64,000 bases of DNA from positions 20,639,236 to 20,703,235 of the forward strand of contig CM043801.1 of assembly GCA_023974075.1 (NCBI GenBank), written 5' to 3'. The position numbers and the translations under genes were made by a program. The first letter of the stretch is position 1. Every line of letters starts with the position of its first letter. The notes under the pieces are model-generated. The model was not told the origin of the DNA. It saw only the letters and a program-made list of their open reading frames with translations, and searched no databases. This document shows positions 1 to 36,716 of this stretch, piece by piece. Origin of the DNA: Chaenocephalus aceratus (taxonomy: Eukaryota; Chordata; Actinopteri; Perciformes; Channichthyidae).

Positions 1-489
1 ACTAGTACCTCGAGAAACGGCCTGAATCTGACCCTGAAACAGCAGGTCTGATACAAGCTTAGCTTCCTGATAGTAAAATAGGAGTAGGCTATTCTCACTT
101 TGACACCAAATGAAACTAGATTGTTCACTGAAAACTGTTAAAAGTTCTGATTGCCATCAAGACGCACTGCAGAGGAAGTAGGGCTCATCAGTTGGCACAG
201 TCACAGGAGTTTTCTTAGGAAGGCACTTGACATGGGGTTCCCCATGAAGCGACAGCAATGCACTAAGGTCCTTCTTTGTGCACACTGAGGTGGGACAACG
301 TCAGCAAAGTGCAGGTTCCATGATAAATCCACTTTCGCCAGAGGGGGGATAAAAACAAAAGCTCCTAACACAACTCCATCACAGTCCAGCTTCAGATAAA
401 ATATGTTAGTGGGAGGAATCTGCGTCTCTTGGATCCCACTTGACCTTTAGGGGAAATAAATTGTAGAGATCTGATTTGAGTAACCTGGG

Positions 490-977
490 AAAGGCTTGAA
501 TGGTGATTGTTACGTTTATTGGCGATTTTAAGTGCTTTCAGGCCTCCAGCTGTGTCATTTCACCCAAAAAGACATTAAAAGTAGCCAATCCCAGCTCTGT
601 CTGGATTTTGCATGACCCCACCACCACCCAAGAAATATGGACCCAGCCCAGAAGATGTAACAGTACAACTCAACAAATAAAAACACCAAAAGAACTGTCT
701 CTTAGGTTTCACAATAAGACATTCCCATTGAGGCACATTTCCAGAGAAGTGTCATATACAAAGCTGTTTAAAAAATCCAAAAACATTCAAGTACTTTGTC
801 ATGTAAACACTTTTTCTAGACTATAATACATAATCGATTGTTGTCTTCGTTGATTTGTGTTTGTGTGCAACAATAAGACAACAGTGTGAAGAGAGAATGA
901 ATAGGCTTGGGGGGGGGAGAGAAAGCCCGCAGGACAAGTAAGAAGCTAAATTTCAGCCCGGATGTTTTTCATATTTT
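490..977 (-). other. probable rap2b 3'UTR with polyA signal
   Basis: Non-coding sequence follows the rap2b stop. On the minus strand an AATAAA hexamer lies at 520-515, about 460 nt past the stop, so a cleavage site near 490-500 is reasonable. The open frame on the plus strand here (500-826) has no recognisable product. The transcript end is inferred, not seen. Confidence 0.45.
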
Positions 978-1526
978 TTAGAGCAGGACACATGAACAAC
1001 ACTGGTTGCCACCACTGGGAACAGTTGAATAGTTCATCTGTCTGACTATTTCTGCAAATAGTTCGTCGACCGAGCCTTTATTTTTGGCTGAAGTTTCAAT
1101 AAAAGGGCAGCTCCATTCCTGGGCCAGCGCCTTTCCTTCCCCGGAAGACACCTCTCTTTCCCCTTCCAGGTCCACCTTGTTTCCCACCAGGATCATAGGC
1201 ACCCTCTCGTATCTCTTCACCCGGATGATCTGGTCTCTCATCGGCTTGATGTCCTGGAAGCTCTGCTGGTTCACCAGGCTGTACACCAAAATAAAGCCCT
1301 GGCCGTTCTTGATGTACAGGTCTCGCATGGAGGCGAACTGCTCGGTCCCCGCCGTGTCCAGGATCTCCAGCACGGACGGGGACGAGTCCACCTCGATCTC
1401 CTTCCGGTAGAAATCCTCTATCGTCGGGTCGTACTTCTCGATGAAGGAACCCGTCACGAACTGGACAGTCAGCGCGGATTTCCCGACTCCACCCGAGCCC
1501 AAAACAACCACTTTGTACTCCCTCAT
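978..1526 (-). CDS. rap2b: RAP2B-like Ras-family small GTPase (single exon)
   Basis: A complete 182-residue protein in one uninterrupted exon. It has the P-loop GSGGVGKS (10-17), the effector region YDPTIEDFY (32-40) with Phe39, which marks RAP2 proteins, DTAG (57-60), NKVD (116-119) and ETSAK (144-148). The C-terminus is CCSCVLL: a CAAX box (CVLL, with Leu favouring geranylgeranylation) preceded by Cys176/Cys177, the positions palmitoylated in RAP2 proteins. It would act as a membrane-bound GTP switch on plasma membrane or endosomes, with TNIK/MINK/MAP4K4-type effectors known for the family. Ser27 (VTGSF), ERVP and the CVxL ending match RAP2B better than RAP2A or RAP2C, from memory of the human proteins. 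It is one residue shorter than human RAP2B. The start is the only ATG that gives the invariant MREYKVVV. Linkage to mbnl1 supports rap2b, because human RAP2B and MBNL1 lie together on 3q25. Confidence 0.95.
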   Translation of the reverse strand: MREYKVVVLGSGGVGKSALTVQFVTGSFIEKYDPTIEDFYRKEIEVDSSPSVLEILDTAGTEQFASMRDLYIKNGQGFILVYSLVNQQSFQDIKPMRDQIIRVKRYERVPMILVGNKVDLEGEREVSSGEGKALAQEWSCPFIETSAKNKGSVDELFAEIVRQMNYSTVPSGGNQCCSCVLL

Positions 1527-1870
1527 GGCTGGGGGGTGAAAAAAAATAGGCAGACACTTCCTTTTTTCCGCGACGAAGCCTGCTCTGTCTCTCCCACCCG
1601 CTGACCAGCCCCGATGTTTTCAAAGCGAGCAGGCTGGGAAGGCTGCCCTCTCGCTCGGATAGGAGTCAAATCCCACGCCGGCAAATCTTCCGAGCCTGCT
1701 GGGTGACGGACTGCAGATCCGAGGAGAATCACCGCTCCTGGACATTAGCGTGGAAAATTAAAGCACATTATTTTTGATCGCCCTGTATTGTGCAACGGCG
1801 TTGGGAAGCGTGATCGCTTCTCTCCTCTTGCATGGCGTTTCCTGCCCACATCCTCAGCGCGTCAAAAGCC
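1527..1870 (-). promoter_or_regulatory. rap2b 5'UTR and CpG-containing promoter region
   Basis: The 350 bp upstream of the rap2b ATG are richer in G+C and CpG than the AT-rich DNA beyond 2040, as expected for a vertebrate CpG-type promoter of a single-exon gene. No TATA box in a convincing position was seen. The start site cannot be placed from sequence. Confidence 0.4.
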
Positions 1871-4400
1871 TAGGCACAGTTTTCTTAAAGGAGCCGTCAC
1901 CCGAAACCTCAGTCAGAGCCGTCAGATGACCAGACAGATCCTGCAGGCGCGTGCATGTCTGTGGCCTCTCTGCATGACCTCTGCCCTCATACATGACGAC
2001 CAGAGGCTCTTCAGATGCCCACTGTCACTTTAATCATGTTAAGCATGCATGCTAATGAGGTCATTTATTTACATATGTCAGCTTACTTATCAACATTGTA
2101 TTTATAATGCAGAAAAAAGAGGATCCTGCATGTTGCTGTCGACATTGATGTTCAGATTAAGCACATTTTTATTATTTATTTTATTATTATTATTATACGT
2201 TTACCTATATGACAATGCATCAATTGAAGGCCTGACAATTACATTCACATTAGATATTGTTACCACAATACAATACCTTTGTATTGAGGAGATTGTATGA
2301 TGGTGTTTAGTGATGCTATGTCACTGTTGTAACATATCCTGCTTTATATTGTTGTTGGTATCTCAACTATATATTTGTTGTACTTTTTTTAATGCTGTTT
2401 TAGTTCTATTTTGAAATGTTTACATTTTAGAATTGTTTATTTCTACTCTAAATTTATCTTATGTGCAAAGCCTTGTCTTTTATGCTGCTGCAATGCAAAC
2501 ATTTCCCAAATTGGGATCAATAAAGTACATCTTATCCTATCTTTGTGTCCCCATCAAATGATACAAGGAAGTTTACATGTTTACATTAATATTTTGTTTT
2601 CTGAATAGCATCTAAATGAAGTTTTACACAACAGGAACCATGAGGTTTATTTTATTTATTGATCTTGATCTGTTTTTATAATCCCATCAGATCATCTATG
2701 GACATCCAAAAAGTCACCATGGTGTCGCAGCATGATAACAAATACAGCCTGGAAAAGTACCCTGTTTCTGAAGAGAACATATGATGTCTTTGCGTTTTAA
2801 CTTTATCTCAAACAATTTGGGAACGGAAGCAGGTTGTGTTTTGCGGGAAGAGAATATCTTCGTTCATATCTGATTCCAGACTGGCTAACATAACACCCAT
2901 GCCTTCTAAATGGAAAACACTCTCCAAACGATGGTAGGATGAATTCAGGATCCAGATGTTATGTGAAATATTCATACACAGTGGAATGGAAGGCATGTTG
3001 CGAGTTCATGTGTGCTTGATCTATCTTTTTTTCATTATCACTTTTGACCCAGATGAAGATCATAATGCCCTTAGCCGATCAATTAAATTAATAATGATAT
3101 CATTCTCTGTGGAGCTGCTCCAGTCTTGCTGACTTTGAATCCTCAAGGTTGAACTCTGAAAGAATATAGAACAACCTATCCTAGATTGTGCCCATCATAT
3201 ATGAATTAAGCAAAATTCAATGGGAAATCAATACTTGAAGGTTGACCTGCAAGACAGATAATCTGTACATTATAACATGGTATTCTTTAACATGTTTATT
3301 AATGAAAAGGTTGACTGAGAATATCTGCATTTACTAAAATACCCACTACCCCACACATCCAGCACACACAGAGGCAGTGACCACACATCTGTTGCATGAG
3401 CAAATCAAATATTGTTTTATTCAGATTTCAAATTCAGATTCAGAGTCAATTATGGCAACAATAAAATGTGCATAAACAAATCTGAAGGCAGAATAGTACA
3501 TTATTGTGAGGAAACTGTTAGCAAATACATAATCGGTGGTTGCATTTACAAGTAAAAAGCAGTCAAAGCGTACATGTGCCCCCAGCAGGGAAGATAAACC
3601 ATGGCTCCAGCCAGGAGACTGAACATCTGGTTTGGAGAAAAATGGTGCTTTGGTTCTGTAGCAACTAAACACAGCAGCCTCGGGTCAGAAACATGTTGAC
3701 CAGGTGACTGTTACATTCATTTCAAAGACTAATTTGCCAAATATGCGTTTGGTGTATAGTTCGCCTGCTGAGTGCACAGCTGTGATGGCACAAACAACTT
3801 CCCGTGAGTCAGTGTGGACTGTAATTATATGGCTATAAGAAAGTACCCGGGTGGATGAGTGCTAATATTTGATCATTCTTTAAATAACATGTTTGCTTGG
3901 AAAATATTTTTAACACACAAGAGTAAGATGACTTGTTTTTTAAGTTTTATTTCTCCCTGCTGTTATCTACTGTTTGTATATTTGATTAAAATACATATTA
4001 CTGTGTATTCTGTAATCTGAATGTGTTATCTTGCTTTACATAACTATGCGTTTTATTTTGTTTACATGTTTGTACTTTTACATGCAGCCAAATCAAACGA
4101 AAATACAAACAAATTTGAGTTGTATGTTTTAACTGTACCATGGGAGCAGCAATACTGCGCGACCAAGTCTAACAAATGATATGGATATTATTGGATATGT
4201 CATCCCACAAGAGGGGTGGGGTAAGCATGACATGGGGATTTATTCCCCTTCGACATTCCCTTGCAATACTATTGATAAAATAAGACAAAAAGCGCATAGC
4301 TTTCTCTGAATGCATTGGCCAAGAAACTAGTGCCCTTCTTTGCAAGCAAGTTTTTTTTTAGCTGGTCTTCTAATTTAAGAATTTAAATTAATCTAACAAA
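1871..4400. other. intergenic DNA between rap2b and the mbnl1 3' end
   Basis: AT-rich DNA with no supported gene. It contains one LINE-type 3' tail (about 2480-2545) and scattered short A/T runs. All open frames here are short and show no family resemblance. Several minus-strand AATAAA hexamers (for example near 3950, 3418 and 2650) could serve as distal polyA signals for mbnl1. Confidence 0.6.
2480..2545 (+). mobile_element. LINE-type 3' tail remnant
   Basis: The segment reads through 'TTTCCCAAATTGGGATCAAT' followed by AAAG and degenerate TATC-type repeats. This pattern of a 'gggatcaataaag' block followed by simple repeats is common at the 3' ends of fish L2/Rex-type retrotransposed copies. 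Only the tail is recognisable. Confidence 0.4.
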
Positions 4401-6898
4401 ATTCCTTATAATTATAGATCTTTTTTATTCAAAATAATATCTCAATATGATACACATTTTTTTCTCTGTTCATTTGACTATATACAGAAGTGCAAAAAGT
4501 CAACCTTCGTCCCTTAGGTTAGAACTCATCATCTGCAGCATTTCGGACCTCTCCAGTCTGGAGAAGTCTTCTCTCTCATAATCTCACTATCCACAACATC
4601 CAAAGACCCGTCAATCTCACTGCTCGTTTTGGCCTGACATTCAGGGCAAACTTAAGAAATATTCAAACAAAAGTACATATCTTTTTGAAATGGATACAGT
4701 AGAAAATAATTGTTACTCTAAAACATGGACAATCTATATTTCAATACAATATATTTTCAAACGTGATCTTGACATGTGACAAGGAAAATCTAAGTTGGTT
4801 AAAACATTAGTTTTTTTTTCTCTGCCAGTGGCAGCAAATTAAATGATCTCATTCCTTGTATCAAAAGTCTTTCATCAACAAAATTAACTGATAATGTAAC
4901 ATCATCTGTAAAAGACATCCAGCTATATGAATGAAGTGAATATTTAAAAACACATGATCATTTATATGGTTTGAAAAAGTTATGAATGTCATACTACCTC
5001 AAAATCTACAACGGCTATATCAATGTTGTCAAGTAATATATAGTAAGGCAAAAAAAGAAAAATCTACAACTACATGCCTCAAATAGATTCAAATCCTTAA
5101 GTAGTACATAACACAGAAGTTCAATGAAATTTAAGAGAGTAATTGTTACTTTTACATCGAGAGAAAGAACCAAAAAAAAAAGAAAGAGATCATGAGCGGC
5201 ACGTGAGACATCTATAAAACATCATTGGTGTTCTTTACCTGCATGGTGATTGAAAGTACATTTGATTGGGCTCGGACCCATTAATTGTAATCTAAGGCTT
5301 TGTTAGGTAAATTACAATCGGTAAAGACGCACTAAACACCTCTCTGAAAACAAAAAGGGATGTGATCATAACATTGACAGATGATAAACATGTTTTCTTA
5401 AGCCTCGTGAGAGATGCTTCTGTAAGTCTCAATGAGTATGATTGAGAGAAAAACTGTGCTTTGGTTTCTGTAGTCAGATCTACAAGTGAGTACGAGCTTC
5501 CATTTTTTACTTGGAAACGTTTCCTCAAAAGCGAAACTTCACTTAGGATGAGTTGTGAAATCAAAACAGGGAGACCAGACAAACAATCATTCAAGTGCAC
5601 ATGTGGTTTAAATGACCTAATAGACCTTTGGGTCTGATGTTGTAATTTCTCATCAATACATGGCTCAACGGTGCTTCTTTGAGGCACAGTTTTAGAGTCG
5701 CTCCTCTTTAAAAGAGGCAGAACAAGGTAACACAATGTCAATTAAAGCTACACCCTCTTCTGAACCAGGCTTTAGAGTCAATGGACTTACACAACGTAAT
5801 CCCAACTAATAAAAACCATCACTAGTCTATGAAAAGAGGCATGACAAAAAACCCTCCATTTTTGATTTTAAAAGATAGAAACGTCAACAAAAGAAACACA
5901 AATTTGGCGAGAACCCCACTTCTAAATGAAATAATCATTGACATTGAACGTAAAAAAAAAAAACTCGCAACGGAGATTCTGAAACCAAACAATACAAAAA
6001 GAACCATACAAAAAAAAGTTTACCATCTGTAAACAAATAACACTGCTGAGATAACACTCTGGTTTTTAGCTGTATGGCCTTGATGGCACATGTCAAGGTG
6101 AGAAAAAGCCTGGCTGTGCTTTCAAGGTACACAGGTATGTTGGTTTACCCAGAACATTCATACGTCCAAGACCCTCATTTCATCATCTAGTTTCACTAGT
6201 AGCCGCAAAAACACAATACTGTACATGCGTCATTCTTTTGGAGAATACAATTCCTCTTCAAATAATTGTGCCTTTCAGATTTTAATTCATATTCAAGCTG
6301 CATGTTTGCATTACACTTGTAAACTATGAAATATGGCTATCAATTAAAAAAATATATATAAAGCAGAACAAATAAAAAATAATCTTGGTCTACTAACGTA
6401 CCAGCACTGGATGTTGCTTTTATACAACCCCGCTCTTGACCTTCTGCGTGTGTGTTAATGATACCAATTAGAACAGATTGAGTGCTATGATTTAGGCAGA
6501 CACAGAGGTGTAATGTGAACGCTTCCCACAGAGGGACACACACTGACCCGGCACCAAGAAATCCCCTTCTTTTGGCTGGACGTTGAATTTGATATCAAAT
6601 TCTTCTTGAGATTGATATGTGGGAAGATGGCACAGATCATGTGTTGCACCTTTGATGTTTACAAGTGTGATGAGACCATCGTCGTGGATCGGCTAAGAGA
6701 TGGCAGACCCTCCTCGTCGGTTATGTACATATAGGCTGAACTCTTTTGGCTTGGACGGTGCCAGCACACATTCATTTGATCTGTAAGACATGACAGATTA
6801 TGCTTCAAAATAGGACTGAATTAGACAGAAAGCTATACATGTGCATGAGCAGAAAGAATATGAGGATTGAAATAGGAACTCACTGTTCTTGAGAGGAA
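4400..6898 (-). other. probable mbnl1 3'UTR
   Basis: No coding exon is expected after the canonical stop, and muscleblind 3'UTRs are long. The first minus-strand AATAAA after the stop is at 4429-4424, giving a UTR of about 2.5 kb. The part nearest the stop (about 6540-6900) is less AT-rich and has no simple repeats, in contrast to the intron. A 149-codon minus-strand open frame at 5741-5292 lies inside but shows no family resemblance. Confidence 0.45.
4424..4429 (-). terminator. candidate mbnl1 polyadenylation signal (AATAAA)
   Basis: The canonical hexamer on the minus strand, and the first one downstream of the mbnl1 stop codon. Further hexamers occur closer to rap2b, so alternative ends are possible. 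Confidence 0.35.
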
Positions 6899-31198
<24,300 letters not shown>

Positions 31199-31969
31199 GG
31201 CGACACGCGGCTAAAGGTTATGCTGAGTTGAAATCTGGTCTAGCGTAGATAAAGTACTTATTGTGTTTTAATCCACAACTTATAAGTCTTTTTTAGTTTA
31301 TTTGTTGACAAGTCTGTGATAGGTGTTTGTGACGTTGAATGAAACCTTTCAAATACACTTCCTGTTGATTGAGCGAGGTTGTTTCCAGAGTGAAATGTTG
31401 CAGGACGAATGGTATTAGTTAAGTTTTCCTGATCAATCAATCACAGAAGAAGTGTTTGTATCCAGGTGATGACTTAGCCTAACGATGAAGGTGCCACTCT
31501 TGGCCGACCTTGCTTGCTCAGCGATCCCAACTAAAACATTCACAAGCCGAGGAGGCAAGCGCAAGAAGCCGAGAGCCCTCTGGTTGTGTGCAGTGGAGCA
31601 GGCAACGGAGGTGATAGTCTGGGTGTAGCCTGCTACAGGGTTGTGTGGAGGCTTAGAGGGTTGAAGGCGAAGGTTAAAAGGCAAGGTGGGTGAGATGCTG
31701 CGCTGGCCTGGTGGTGATGGGCTGCTGTAGTAAGGCTGGTCAGCGGGCCGTCAGGTGAGGAGAGCTGAGGCTGGAGCCCGGCTGCGAGGAGTTGGTGGTG
31801 ATGGTGGTGGGTGAACGAGCAGGTCGGAGCGTATGCTGAGAGGTGGGTGTGGCCGCTGTCCTTACACTCGTTTTATTGTGGCAGCAAGCGTGCGAGGCGG
31901 GGGGGAGGGTTGGGCTTCAGCTGTAGAAGCAGGTCGAAGCTGCAGCAGACATCAGGGAAGGCACTTCCT
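31199..31969 (-). other. mbnl1: mbnl1 long 5'UTR part of the ATG exon
   Basis: On the minus strand a very strong acceptor (long T/C run, then ccccag) ends at 31970, so the ATG exon probably starts at 31969 with a 5'UTR of about 770 nt. The segment is G+C richer than the flanking intron. It contains upstream ATGs opening frames of 83 codons (31684-31433) and 60 codons (31440-31258), both ending before the main ATG. Other AGs closer to the ATG could also be used, so the UTR length is inferred. Confidence 0.5.
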
Positions 31970-34048
31970 CTGGGGAGAGAGAGAAACGAGGGAAATAAAG
32001 ATTAGATTGATGATCAGATCTAAAGAAAACGTTCAGGTTTATCTCTCTTCCATTTATCTTTCATAAGAGGTTCTGACGTGCAGCATATTTTATCTGCCGC
32101 TAAGATACAGCTCTGGGCATAAATAATGTGTAAAAATGTCAGAAATGCAGGGGTGTCAGCTTAAACAAATAAAACTTTCACCCGCCCTGCACTCTAAACA
32201 CACATGGTGCGCACACGCTCATCACGCCACGCCAAACACACACTCACACAGAAATGCACAAAGCAGCTATTCACAACTTTAAACATCTCCTGGTTAATGC
32301 AGGAAAATCTGATCAAATCCTCTGTCACTTACAGTCGAGTACAGCAAAGCCGGCCATTGCAAATGTGTTTAGAGGTGGGAGAAAGCAAGAGACTGAAAGC
32401 AGAGGGGAAGTTGAGGCAGGGCAGAAGGGAGAAGAGGTTAGTCATTTCCCTTCTTGCGAAGCGGTATGAGAGTGGGGACCAATGAGAGTTTGCAGAGTTG
32501 CAGCAACATTCTGGGCTGAGCGCCAGGTGAGAGCAGGGGGAGGAGCAACGAGGAGGCTGACCTGCATGCTGCTGAATGAAGAGAAAGCGAGACAGGCTGA
32601 ACTAATCACTCTATTTCTAAGACTACCTGATGTATCTACAAAGATGATATGTTTCTTCAAACCAGCAAGATCCCCGATGATATTGTTCTCCATTAACTCG
32701 AGCATTTCTGAATAAAAAACACCACCATGAACACTGCGGTGATCATCTCAGACAGAAATGAACTGCCTGCTGGGATAATAGCATGTGTAGTTCAAATGAT
32801 AAAATAAAAAAATCCATTGGTTTTCTTTCAGGGAATTTGAATGATGGTTCCCCGTGGGCCCGGGCAGCTCTTATCGCACTGGCAGGGTAACTCACCACAC
32901 CCTGTGTAGTGAAATCGCTTTTCCCAGAACAGCATTTGCACCTTCAGCAATGCTATGAAGCCGCGTCTTACTTTACAGCACTGCAACACTGCAACACACT
33001 ATATCAGAGCCCTGCAGCAGTACAGCCCAGGTCATAATGAGCCAGCAACATGGATATATGTTACAGAGGGAAGGAGGGGAAACTGCTCCGTTTCACCTTG
33101 ATTGACCCCAAAGCTAGCAAAAGTAGCATAACTGCTCGAAACGACCTTTGGAGTGCAAGCATAATCAAAACACATACCCTACGACAGCCCTACCCCCATA
33201 ACACACATATGCCCAGGCGCACACACACAGCCAATGAGCTTCCATATCATGCACTTAATAGCGGAGAGTAAAATAAATACACTTTTCGACACAATTCTAA
33301 CAGAAAATACTTGCTATATGTGAGCAATCATTTTTTTGGTCAGTTTTAAAAAACATTTTTGACTTTGGGCTTGATTGAATGTTTTGGAATAAGATTTCAT
33401 TTTTTTATTTTAATTGCTGTAAAAATGTGGAGTCAGCCTATACTAATCTTACTGTGTAACCCTGTATGCCCCAAGGACCTGTCATGTACTGCTGATGTTA
33501 CATGTGTTTATTGCTACAACTCAGACTGATAGGGCTGATGGCAACACACTTTTATTACACAAACATACGTTCAAATAAGTTCAGGTGCATTCTGAACAGA
33601 CTCAACTCAAGCCAAAGCTGGACTTGAACTCATTTGGTGGAGTAGAAATATGTATTATAACATGTTCAAAAGGTACCATGGGCCTGTATTCAATTAAATG
33701 AGAAAATGTGATGAGTTCATGCATGAAAACACCCTTCTTTGTCTGTCTGGCTTCCTAATCGGTTTCTATGGTTTCTGTTAGAGTCAGATGAGCACATATT
33801 TGTGAGAGTGAGAGACAATCTAGAACGGAGTAAGACAGTGCCAGATTGATAATGAGCGCTCATTATGATCCATCATGTCTGGACATGGGTGTCCCACTCA
33901 TATTGATTTCTGCAGCGCCATGGTCTTTCTTGTCAGTATGCCACTCCCTCGATTTAATTCCACTTTGCTTGTCTGTGTTCCCTGTCTCCAAGGCATCCGT
34001 TTCAAATAGATTGATGTTGAAAACAAACTTCTTCTCCTCTATAACCAG

Positions 34049-34243
34049 GAGGTGTGTGGCGCAGTGGATTGTGCGTTGGTGTTCGGATCAGGTTCAAACC
34101 CCACTGCAGTCAGCATGTCGTTGTGTCCCTGGGCAAGACACTTGACCCCAAATTGCTCCTGTGGGGATTGCCCACAGTATTGAGTATGTTAGTCGCTTTG
34201 GATAAAAGCGCCTAACAAGTAACATGTCATGTAATGTAATAAC
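34049..34243 (+). mobile_element. tRNA-derived SINE with L2-type tail
   Basis: The head contains an A-box-like TGGCGCAGTGG and a B box GGTTCAAACC about 35 nt later, as in a tRNA-derived RNA polymerase III promoter. The body has CTGGGCAAGACACTTGACCC, a motif common in fish SINEs. The end, GTCGCTTTGGATAAAAGCG and an ATGTAATGTAAT repeat, is the L2-type 3' tail used for mobilisation. Confidence 0.85.
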
Positions 34244-35838
34244 CAAAGAACAGTTTTTTTAACCAGCGGATCCCACTCTACTTTGTTCTCCCTGATTTGT
34301 CCACCCCCCCCAACTCCATCCATGCCCTCAATGTGACTGTCTGGCCGACGTTCTCTTCCAGCACTCCCTGAGACTCCAAGGTCTTGCAAGCTGGTGCAAG
34401 GTCAACCACACTGGAGAAAGGGAAGATGATGAGAGAGAGGGGAGAAAAGAGAGGGAGAGAAAGAGAGAGCAACCGTATGCTTCCTATCACCCTTCAGGAC
34501 AAGTGGCAGAAACATTAAATGGCTGCAAGAAGAGGAAGTGTGTGTTTCCAATATGAGCCCATCACCATCAGCTTACGGCCATGTGACTGTAGCATATGCC
34601 TCAACAGCACAAACGGTTTCCGGCATGAAAAGCAAACCTGCCCGACTTTCTCTTGAGCTGTGATGGATGGCACATTATGAGGTAGTTCTTTTTTTAAAAC
34701 AGAGTGATGTTTTTTTTGTTAAGGCATGTCTCAATTGATGAAAAGAGTTAGAGCAATCAAAGAGACACGCTTGTTTTGAAGTTGTCATGTGAATAACAAA
34801 AAGGTGTGGTTCACAGTCATGTCAACACTTATTGTTTAAAATTGGACATGTGGCACATTATACATGCAGCATATCTTGATATCAAAGGTCATTAGTTATC
34901 GGAGGATCTGCTATTCTCATAATCTCATAGGAATCTAGAAAGGTACTAGTATCAGGTTAGTAATGTTCCCATAAACCTGCTGACAAACGAAGAAGTAAAC
35001 CCATTGCTTGAGGCAATAACTCATAGTGGTTTACTGATGCAGTAAGCACATGCTTGTTATATTGCAAGGTCTTCTAAGGCTACCCTTAGAAAACATAACT
35101 TGTATCCGAACCTCCTATAGAAGGGAGCGTCCTTCTCTAATGGTTTGCTGCTGTTCAGTAAAAGGAGTGGTTTCAGCATATTGACAGAGGTGGATTCAGG
35201 GTGACAGTGTGCTGAGGCAGGTCATCTCAGTGGAGGACGTTGGAGGAAATGCAACACCCCGGGCCTCGCTCCTGCATGTGCTCAGAATATAGCATGTCAA
35301 TATTGCCCTCACTGACCTTAGCACATACATACACACCAGTGCGTACTGTATATGGACACGTGAGGAGGATGTATCCTCGCTGCTTCTTCATGCTTTAACG
35401 TTCTGACACACACGCTTTCTCGTTTGTGAAGAGATTGCACCACGTATGGGTCTGCATCAAATGAGGGCTAGAGCAACAACACATTGAATTATAAAATATG
35501 ATGCGTACACTCTATCTATCTATCATTTATTTCAGAGTGTGAGTAGAAGCTAAGGATAAAAATAATTCACATGGAGAGCAAGGGTGTTGGAAAAATAAAA
35601 ACTCATTCATTTGAGTACCATTATTGTTATTGACCTCCTTTTAGCCATTAGCATCAAGGCGTCGTATTCTCTCAGCAATGAGTTAAGTTCACTCATTTAT
35701 CTACAGACTAAATAGCGTGGTTTCTGAAAGGGTGTTTTAGGCTAGCAACGCACAACAAACAATGCCTATTGATTCTTCCAAGAGAAAACCATTGGAGACA
35801 ATTAGATCTCTTGTATAGAATACATGGACAGAGCTTTT

Positions 35839-35839
35839 G

Positions 35840-35875
<36 letters not shown>

Positions 35876-35892
35876 ACGCACACGCACGCACA
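35839..35892. repeat. (CA)n/(CACG)n microsatellite
   Basis: CA units passing into CACACG/CACG variants. Confidence 0.93.
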
Positions 35893-36019
35893 CCACACAA
35901 ACACCCAAATGCAAACATATACAAACACACAAACATCTTTTTGTCCTGAGAGAGGGTATTCTTAAGCTGTGGTGAATATCCGACTGTGTGTGCAACACTG
36001 CATCTTTGTGTGTGGGTAT

Positions 36020-36162
<143 letters not shown>

Positions 36163-36600
36163 TGCATGTGCGCGCACGTAAGGATGTGGTTAAGTCAAGG
36201 GGCGATGAGGATAATGTCTGGCATTATGGTTTAGTGAGTGGCTCATTGGCTCACATCTATGCTATCTGTGTCCACGTGCTGGGAGATAGTCAGGCTGCTT
36301 TCCACATGTGCAGAAAGGTTGAGAAACATCGAAATAAATTATAGGGAAAAAAAAGCGAATATAGAAGATGAAAGATTTTACGAGTACTATAATAATGTGT
36401 GTCATATGTCATGACCTTAGCAATTGCCAATTAAACACCTGTGGGAAATTTGTATCAAGTTCATTTTATAGGAGAAAATGTCTTGGAGGAATGGTGTTCA
36501 TCTCTCCAGAGTTTAGAGACGTGTAAAATCCATGGCATGTTTAATTGAAGCAGTTCTGATCGATCATGTTGGAAATGTAAATAAATAAAAATAAATAAAT

Positions 36601-36670
36601 AAATAAACTGCAAAAGGCCAACATGATCGACCAGAACTGGTCGATCATGTTGGCCTTTTGCAGTTTATTT
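36601..36670. repeat. perfect 34-bp inverted repeat, 2-bp loop
   Basis: Arms 36601-36634 and 36637-36670 are exact reverse complements around AA. A third, imperfect copy of the arm core (TCGATCATGTTGG) sits at about 36551-36572, in the same orientation as the right arm. The palindrome is 46 bp from the TTAA that begins the neighbouring MITE but is not part of it. Confidence 0.95.
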
Positions 36671-36716
36671 AGTTTTTCCCCTTTTTATTTTTTTCCCATT
36701 TGTATAGAAGTCTCGC

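Noticed and set aside
500..826. 108-codon plus-strand open frame antisense to the rap2b 3'UTR
   Set aside because: No domain, and the position is explained by the 3'UTR of rap2b.
1084..1623. Open frames overlapping rap2b on both strands
   Set aside because: Shadows of the G+C-rich rap2b coding sequence in other frames.
5292..5741. 149-codon minus-strand open frame inside the presumed mbnl1 3'UTR
   Set aside because: No recognisable domain, no Kozak or splice context, and it lies downstream of the canonical stop; probably chance.
34049..34120. Possible tRNA gene
   Set aside because: Only A- and B-box similarity inside a SINE; no cloverleaf with an acceptor stem could be drawn, and it has an L2-type tail.
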